From positions 34,198 through 45,390 of the forward strand of contig BEXV01000153.1 in assembly GCA_003118195.1 (NCBI GenBank): a stretch of DNA of 11,193 bases. Direction: 5' to 3'. The position numbers and the translations under genes are program-made. This stretch comes from Hemicentrotus pulcherrimus. Lineage: Eukaryota > Echinodermata > Echinoidea > Camarodonta > Strongylocentrotidae. Positions within the stretch are counted from its first letter, which is position 1. Each line of letters begins with the position of its first letter. This document shows, one piece after another, positions 7,728-11,193 of the stretch. The notes beneath the pieces were generated by a model. The model was not told the origin of the DNA. It saw only the letters and a program-made list of their open reading frames with translations, and made no database searches.

Positions 7728-8127
7728 CAAATAAGCTGGATAGTTTGCGATCGGGATAATTCAAATAGCTGGATATTTGGCAATCTTGAGATAGTGCAGA
7801 CACGCCTACTGAGAGCCTTTTGGGCATATTTACACAAGAAAAATAAACATTTATGGACACATTGTTATTGCATGATATCTTCCATGTTATTTTCACCCCT
7901 ATACCAAAAGAGCACAATATTCTTGCTAGGCCATTTTCTGTATACCGTACCTGTTTAAATGCAAATTGGAAATCGTATTATTTCATCCACTGCTTGCCTT
8001 CTTTCTGTTTTTCAATTGAAATGCTCTGAAATTGGAATTGTTTGAAAAGGTTCTTTTCTATAATAAGAAGCTTTTGAGAGGTTTGCCTGTCAATTATATA
8101 CACTTTTAACACTTAATAGTGTCTTAC

Positions 8128-8175
8128 ATATCTTCAGGGCTTCCGGGGTCTAGTATATCTTTAAGGCTTCAGGGA
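8128..8175 (+). repeat. diverged direct repeat, 27-bp spacing
   Basis: Copies at 8128-8148 (ATATCTTCAGGGCTTCC...) and 8155-8175 (ATATCTTTAAGGCTTCA...) agree at 17 of 21 positions. It is a small local duplication of no obvious function. Confidence 0.55.
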
Positions 8176-8310
8176 TGCCAATCAAACCATCTTTTAAGCC
8201 CATCTATATTTCTCAATTTGACATATTAAATCTATGGAATCATCATAATAAATCACTTTAATAACATACTCAAATTTTATGAATAATTTTGGATCAAAGG
8301 TTGTTCTTGA

Positions 8311-8342
8311 AAGCTTGTCCAAGGCTTGCCCAAGGCTTGCCC
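8311..8342 (+). repeat. short tandem repeat, 11-bp unit
   Basis: Two exact copies of AAGGCTTGCCC (8321-8331 and 8332-8342) are preceded by a degenerate copy AAGCTTGTCC at 8311-8320. It is a minisatellite-like local expansion. Confidence 0.85.
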
Positions 8343-9132
8343 AACATAGCAACACAAAATAAATGCAGACTGGATTCCAAGTATTGTATTGCATTTATTA
8401 ATAACAGGTTAGTGGAATACCTCGTCACCAGGCCCCCAGGAAAGACACATCCCTAAATTTAAATATTTTAGTAAATGGGTTTATTGTGAAGGCCCTCATT
8501 GGAAATGTTGCAATATTCTCCATGGAAAACAGTCCATCCCCTAAATGCTTATTGTTAAATCAATTATATTCTTTTGTCTGAAAGGAGCTTGATTACTCCA
8601 CATAAGAGCAGGACTTCTCTTGAGATGGGAGGATCAGTATATCTTGAGGGATTGTTGTCACCCCTCCACTATACACACCGTGCAGGAATTTACAGTGGAA
8701 TTGATCGCAGGCCTGTCAGTCGAGTTGATAACAACTTGAACTGATTTGAGGATTTGATTTGTGATTGAGGCAGACTTGAGGCTGATTACAGCTTGGGAAG
8801 TAAATAAGACAGAGGGGAATAGCAAAGGGAAAGGATACTTGTTTGACATGAGATATGGGGCATGTGCAGCTCGTATTATTGCTATTTCACCCAACCACTC
8901 CCCCGTGCCCCTTTTATTTTACACTTCATCTAGCTTATCGTCTCGGGGCCCCTTCCCTATCGTGAAAAAACATATTTTCACCCAAACCCTCACCATATTT
9001 ACCTGTATACATCCTGTTTTTTTTAACCTATATTTATCAAAGGTATTTGATATCTCAGTGCTGCACATTATTTTTGACATTGGGACATGATTTGTCACAC
9101 ATCAAAACATAATAAGATATTTGTTGCTTGTC

Positions 9133-9309
9133 CAGGGAATAATTTTCCTCAAATTTGTTGATTAGCAATTTTAACCGATGGATAAATATTTCAAATGAAA
9201 TTCTGTACATTTCTATGGAAGAGAACTGCTACACAAAAGATATTTTGTAAAGCAGTCATGCAAAAATGCATAGCAAATTGTGATGCGATACCAGGAAAAT
9301 TATTCCCTG
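9133..9309. mobile_element. 177-bp MITE with perfect 17-bp TIRs and 5-bp TSD
   Basis: The left end CAGGGAATAATTTTCCT (9133-9149) is the exact reverse complement of the right end (9293-9309). The 5-bp sequence TTGTC lies immediately outside both ends (9128-9132 and 9310-9314), a clean target-site duplication. The interior is AT-rich and non-coding, with one small hairpin (CTGCTACACAAAA pairing with TTTTGTAAAGCAG). CAGGG-type ends are common in the hAT superfamily, but its usual duplication is 8 bp, so the family stays open. It is non-autonomous. The intact ends and duplication suggest a fairly recent insertion. Confidence 0.85.
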
Positions 9310-9409
9310 TTGTCTTTAGAGAAAGAAAGCCAAGCTTAGGTGCACCACCATGTGACTTTGCCTTTATTTGAGGGAAAAATGTGGGTTGAGAGCCTGTGGA
9401 GCCAGAAGG

Positions 9410-9540
9410 GCATCTCGAGAGGTTGCATAGTGCAAGACTGTATAAGTTGAGGGGTTGTGGACCATTGATGTTTTGCTCTTTGGTTCTTGTTAGCGGCCTA
9501 AGATGTCTTCATTACCTTTGACATCTGTATTTTAAAACTG
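9410..9540 (+). repeat. dispersed direct repeat, copy 1 (about 130 bp)
   Basis: It aligns with 9944-10070. The best part runs from GACTGTA through GGGGTTGTGG, CCATTGA, GGTTCTTGTTAGC and AAGATGTCTTCA to TTTGACATCT, with small indels; identity is roughly 80-85% by eye. The two copies start about 534 bp apart. Neither copy keeps a shared open frame, so it is unlikely to be a coding duplication. Confidence 0.8.
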
Positions 9541-9745
9541 ATTTATATTTGTTTATTTATTCATAGCAAACCAAAGGGTTGGATTGATAAAGTTTAATAC
9601 AGATTTAATGTCCTTCTAGCTCTCAATAGACAATGTACATGTAAGGTAAAGGGTTAGGGTCACAATTGGGTTTTCTGTAAGGATTAACATAAGTTCCGCT
9701 GATGGCAAGGATTTAAAGTTTTCTCTTCTTCTTTTTTATCAATAG

Positions 9746-9976
9746 ACTTGGCTTAGATCTATGAAAGCGATGAAAAAGGGTGTGCTGTACATCCAAACAT
9801 TTTTGGTGGATCCATGTTGTCCAAATATTTTTCAAATATTGTCCAATAAATACGAAATCATTTCCAGGTTCTTGGATGATCAGTCCCAGGTGTTGAGGGC
9901 AGTTTTGGTTGATCAGTCCCACATGCTCATCCTTGTGTGTGGTGCATCTCTAGAGATCCATGGTTCACGACTGTAA
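9746..9976 (+). CDS. candidate 3' terminal exon, 76 codons plus stop, unknown product
   Basis: I do not recognise this protein. It follows the best acceptor-like site in the window: a C/T tract at 9719-9738 ending ATCAATAG at 9745, with a CTGAT branch-point-like string at 9699-9703. The frame is open from the first exonic base (TWLRSMKAMKKGVLYIQ...) to TAA at 9974-9976, with an internal ATG at 9761. The peptide contains related segments FLVDPCC, FLDDQSQVLRA and VLVDQSHMLIL. The last two are encoded by a DNA repeat with a 33-bp, frame-preserving offset. A possible poly(A) signal lies at 10149-10154. Its last 33 bp overlap the second copy of the 130-bp repeat, which argues that part of it is repeat-derived. 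A minus-strand frame is also open across 9713-9922. Without a partner exon or homologue it stays weak. Confidence 0.28.
   Translation, partial: TWLRSMKAMKKGVLYIQTFLVDPCCPNIFQILSNKYEIISRFLDDQSQVLRAVLVDQSHMLILVCGASLEIHGSRL
9872..9922 (+). repeat. local direct repeat, 33-bp offset
   Basis: TTGGATGATCAGTCCCAG (9872-9889) and TTGGTTGATCAGTCCCAC (9905-9922) agree at 16 of 18 positions. A more diverged relative (TTGGTGGATCCATGTTGTCC) starts near 9803. The spacing is a multiple of three and lies inside the candidate exon. Confidence 0.75.
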
Positions 9977-10070
9977 GGTTAGGGGTTGTGGGCCATTGAC
10001 TTTGCTGTTCGGTTCTTGTTAGCAGCCCAAGATGTCTTCACTACTTTTTGACATCTTTATTTTCAAACTT
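9944..10070 (+). repeat. dispersed direct repeat, copy 2 (about 127 bp)
   Basis: Diverged partner of 9410-9540. It starts at GCATCTC and runs to TTTTCAAACTT. The presence of two copies with separate mutations suggests an old interspersed repeat or a local duplication. Confidence 0.8.
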
Positions 10071-10989
10071 TTAAAATCAATACCAGGAGTTATGTAAGGT
10101 CATTTTCAGGACATCAAAGGTTTTTTCTTCTTTTCTTGTAACAAGAGAAATAAATTCCATATGTTATGGAGTATCTTGTAGGTTAATTGTCAAAAATTAC
10201 AGTTTTCATTCATAATTGTGCTCACAATTTGTTTGCAAGTCACCAATTTATTTCTCTGTCCTGTATTTGCTCCTGATTCCTGACATTTGCTGTTTTATGC
10301 AATGAATTCACTGCTTTTATGATACAGATGCATACATTGTATGTGCAAAAAGTAAAATACTTACAAACGAAGCTAAAGCACATTATCATACAAAGAGTTA
10401 ATTGATTTACAAACATAGAGAAATATTACAAGAAATTAAAAAAAATGTATTTTCAGACACCTCTAGGAAGCTGCAAAATTATTATTATTTACGAAAAGCT
10501 CTAAACGAGTTTGATTAAATCTTATCTAGTGTGAACAGGCAATGAGAGGGATGACAGTAGAAACACCCGTTTAAAACTACCCCCAGGTACACCTCTGCTG
10601 GTAGGGGTAAACCGCATCCAAAATGAAGATTTCAAATGGAATCTCACAAATGGGCATTGACGTGTCTAAACCAAACAGTAAATTAATCCACAAAATTGGT
10701 TGTGTAGTTCCCAGAGGTATTTTCATATTTCTTAATTGAAATAACCCCCATGGGTATCGATATGCAAGAATTTCATTTTAGTAGCCATAGGGGATCAATG
10801 AATTTGTCACACAGAAAGTACTTTTCTAGTGAGGTAAGGTATGCATATGTATTTTAAAGGTAAAATCAGCTAGAGGCAGGTATTTCCTATGGGATATTGA
10901 GGATAACAAGAGCTTTTTTAAAGTATTAAAAGACAATTTACAATCCAATGGAGTTGGGTTGAAATGTTTGTTTATGTGGAAATGTGATG
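10071..10989. other. AT-rich stretch, nothing assignable
   Basis: It contains a possible AATAAA at 10149-10154 and a weak hairpin at 10578-10609 (TACCCC pairing with GGGGTA). I found no open frame worth calling, no RNA gene and no transposon boundary. Confidence 0.55.
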
Positions 10990-11017
10990 CAGTGTAGTGC
11001 ATAGGCCTGAGTCGAAA

Positions 11018-11051
11018 CGGGTCCCCGCCCGGGCCCCGACCGGGCCCCGAC
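11018..11051 (+). repeat. GC-rich tandem repeat, 11-12-bp unit
   Basis: Two exact copies of CGGGCCCCGAC (11030-11040 and 11041-11051) are preceded by a related unit CGGGTCCCCGCC (11018-11029). Each unit contains the palindrome GGGCCC or close to it, so the array can form alternative hairpins. It is the most GC-rich segment of the window. Confidence 0.85.
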
Positions 11052-11067
11052 CGTCGAGCTGAAACCC

Positions 11068-11091
11068 GGTTTTGGGTTTTCGGGTTTCGGG
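11068..11091 (+). other. G-run cluster with TTTTCGGG spacing
   Basis: GG, GGG, GGG and GGG occur at 11068-11069, 11074-11076, 11082-11084 and 11089-11091 with T-rich loops of 4 to 5 bases. With the first run only two long, a two-tetrad G-quadruplex is possible. It resembles, but is not, a telomere repeat. Confidence 0.5.
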
Positions 11092-11193
11092 TTTTTCAAA
11101 ATTAAATTTCACACTGATATTTTGAAATATAGAACTAAAAATATGCAATTCACAAACTTGTATTTCAATATAATCAAATAAATATGCTTTAGA

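Larger units (their letters stand above)
7287..7807. mobile_element. 521-bp foldback MITE with long inverted-repeat arms
   Basis: The left arm (7287-7450) and right arm (7647-7807) are reverse complements. In the best 135 bp I count about six substitutions and two small indels, so the arms are about 94% alike. A 196-bp unpaired centre separates them. The extreme ends begin AGGC and end GCCT, then diverge for about seven bases before the arms match at CACTATCTC. ACT flanks both sides (7284-7286 and 7808-7810); if TA (7286-7287 and 7807-7808) is the duplication instead, the ends are GGC...GCC. The arms contain nested smaller palindromes, and a 21-bp motif occurs three times. There is no transposase, so it must have been mobilised by another element's enzyme. 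The superfamily is not settled; a 2- or 3-bp duplication with GGCC-type ends would suit PIF/Harbinger or ISL2EU-like groups. Short frames within it are not genes. Confidence 0.8.
7808..9132. other. AT-rich stretch with local repeats, no supported gene
   Basis: It holds the two short repeats listed at 8128-8175 and 8311-8342. Frames on both strands are open around 8658-9090 (plus frame from a GTG at 8761, minus frame 8658-8894). They overlap each other, lack ATG or clear splice support on the plus side, and match no family I know. I call no gene here. Confidence 0.5.
10990..11193 (+). mobile_element. possible hAT-like transposon end, truncated by the window
   Basis: The sequence changes abruptly from AT-rich DNA to CAGTGTAGTGCATAGGCCTG, then a GC-rich array of CGGG/CCCCG units, then TTTCGGG repeats, then AT-rich DNA again. 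Subterminal CGGGT/TTCGGG clusters next to a CAG- or TAG-type terminus are known from many hAT elements. The exact first base (10990 or near 10995) is unclear, and the other end and target duplication lie outside the window. A simple-sequence expansion is the main alternative. Confidence 0.3.

Noticed and set aside
7574..7958. Several short frames across and just after the right arm of the 7287-7807 MITE
   Set aside because: They arise from the inverted repeat and its flank. They overlap on opposite strands and have no independent coding signal.
8658..9090. Overlapping plus-strand (8761-9090) and minus-strand (8658-8894) frames
   Set aside because: They are antisense to each other, the plus frame starts at GTG, the plus frame ends in T-rich sequence giving hydrophobic residues by composition, and no family was recognised.
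9648..9660. Interstitial telomere repeat (GGGTTAGGG)
   Set aside because: Fewer than two TTAGGG units are present, which is expected by chance.

Overview
This window looks like non-coding DNA from an animal nuclear genome. It is AT-rich, has no bacterial-type operon or closely packed ORFs, and carries several short non-autonomous DNA transposons, homopolymer runs (G17, G12, C10A10, C11A12) and scattered short direct and inverted repeats. This texture fits a marine invertebrate, perhaps an echinoderm such as a sea urchin. That is an impression from style, not from a recognised gene. I recognise no protein family, rRNA, tRNA, CRISPR array or virus.

Layout. 1-1727: AT-rich sequence between two poly-G tracts, with nothing assignable. 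1728-3535: mostly featureless, but it holds two weak gene signals. One is a possible plus-strand last exon (2500-2605) after a strong acceptor-like pyrimidine tract, with an AATAAA downstream. The other is a possible minus-strand exon (3083-3241). 3536-4171: a G-rich block with quadruplex and hairpin potential, then a tentative inverted-repeat element. 4172-5344: featureless apart from an A/C-only stretch. 5345-5569: a nearly perfect foldback palindrome. 5570-7286: featureless AT-rich DNA. 7287-7807: a 521-bp foldback MITE with nested hairpins. 7808-9132: short local repeats only. 9133-9309: a clean 177-bp MITE with a 5-bp target duplication. 9410-10070: a diverged 130-bp duplicated block bracketing a possible plus-strand exon (9746-9976). 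10990-11193: a GC-rich repeated segment that may be one end of a hAT-like transposon cut by the window edge.

The best-supported content is the three foldback or MITE elements, which are visible directly as long inverted repeats. The exon candidates are weak. Open frames of 35-77 codons are common by chance in 11 kb read in six frames, and no homology could be tested. I found no evidence that the features act together as one system. The most unusual structures are the foldback ending in CACWATG-type heptamers and the MITE whose 21-bp motif sits at the apex of three separate hairpins.
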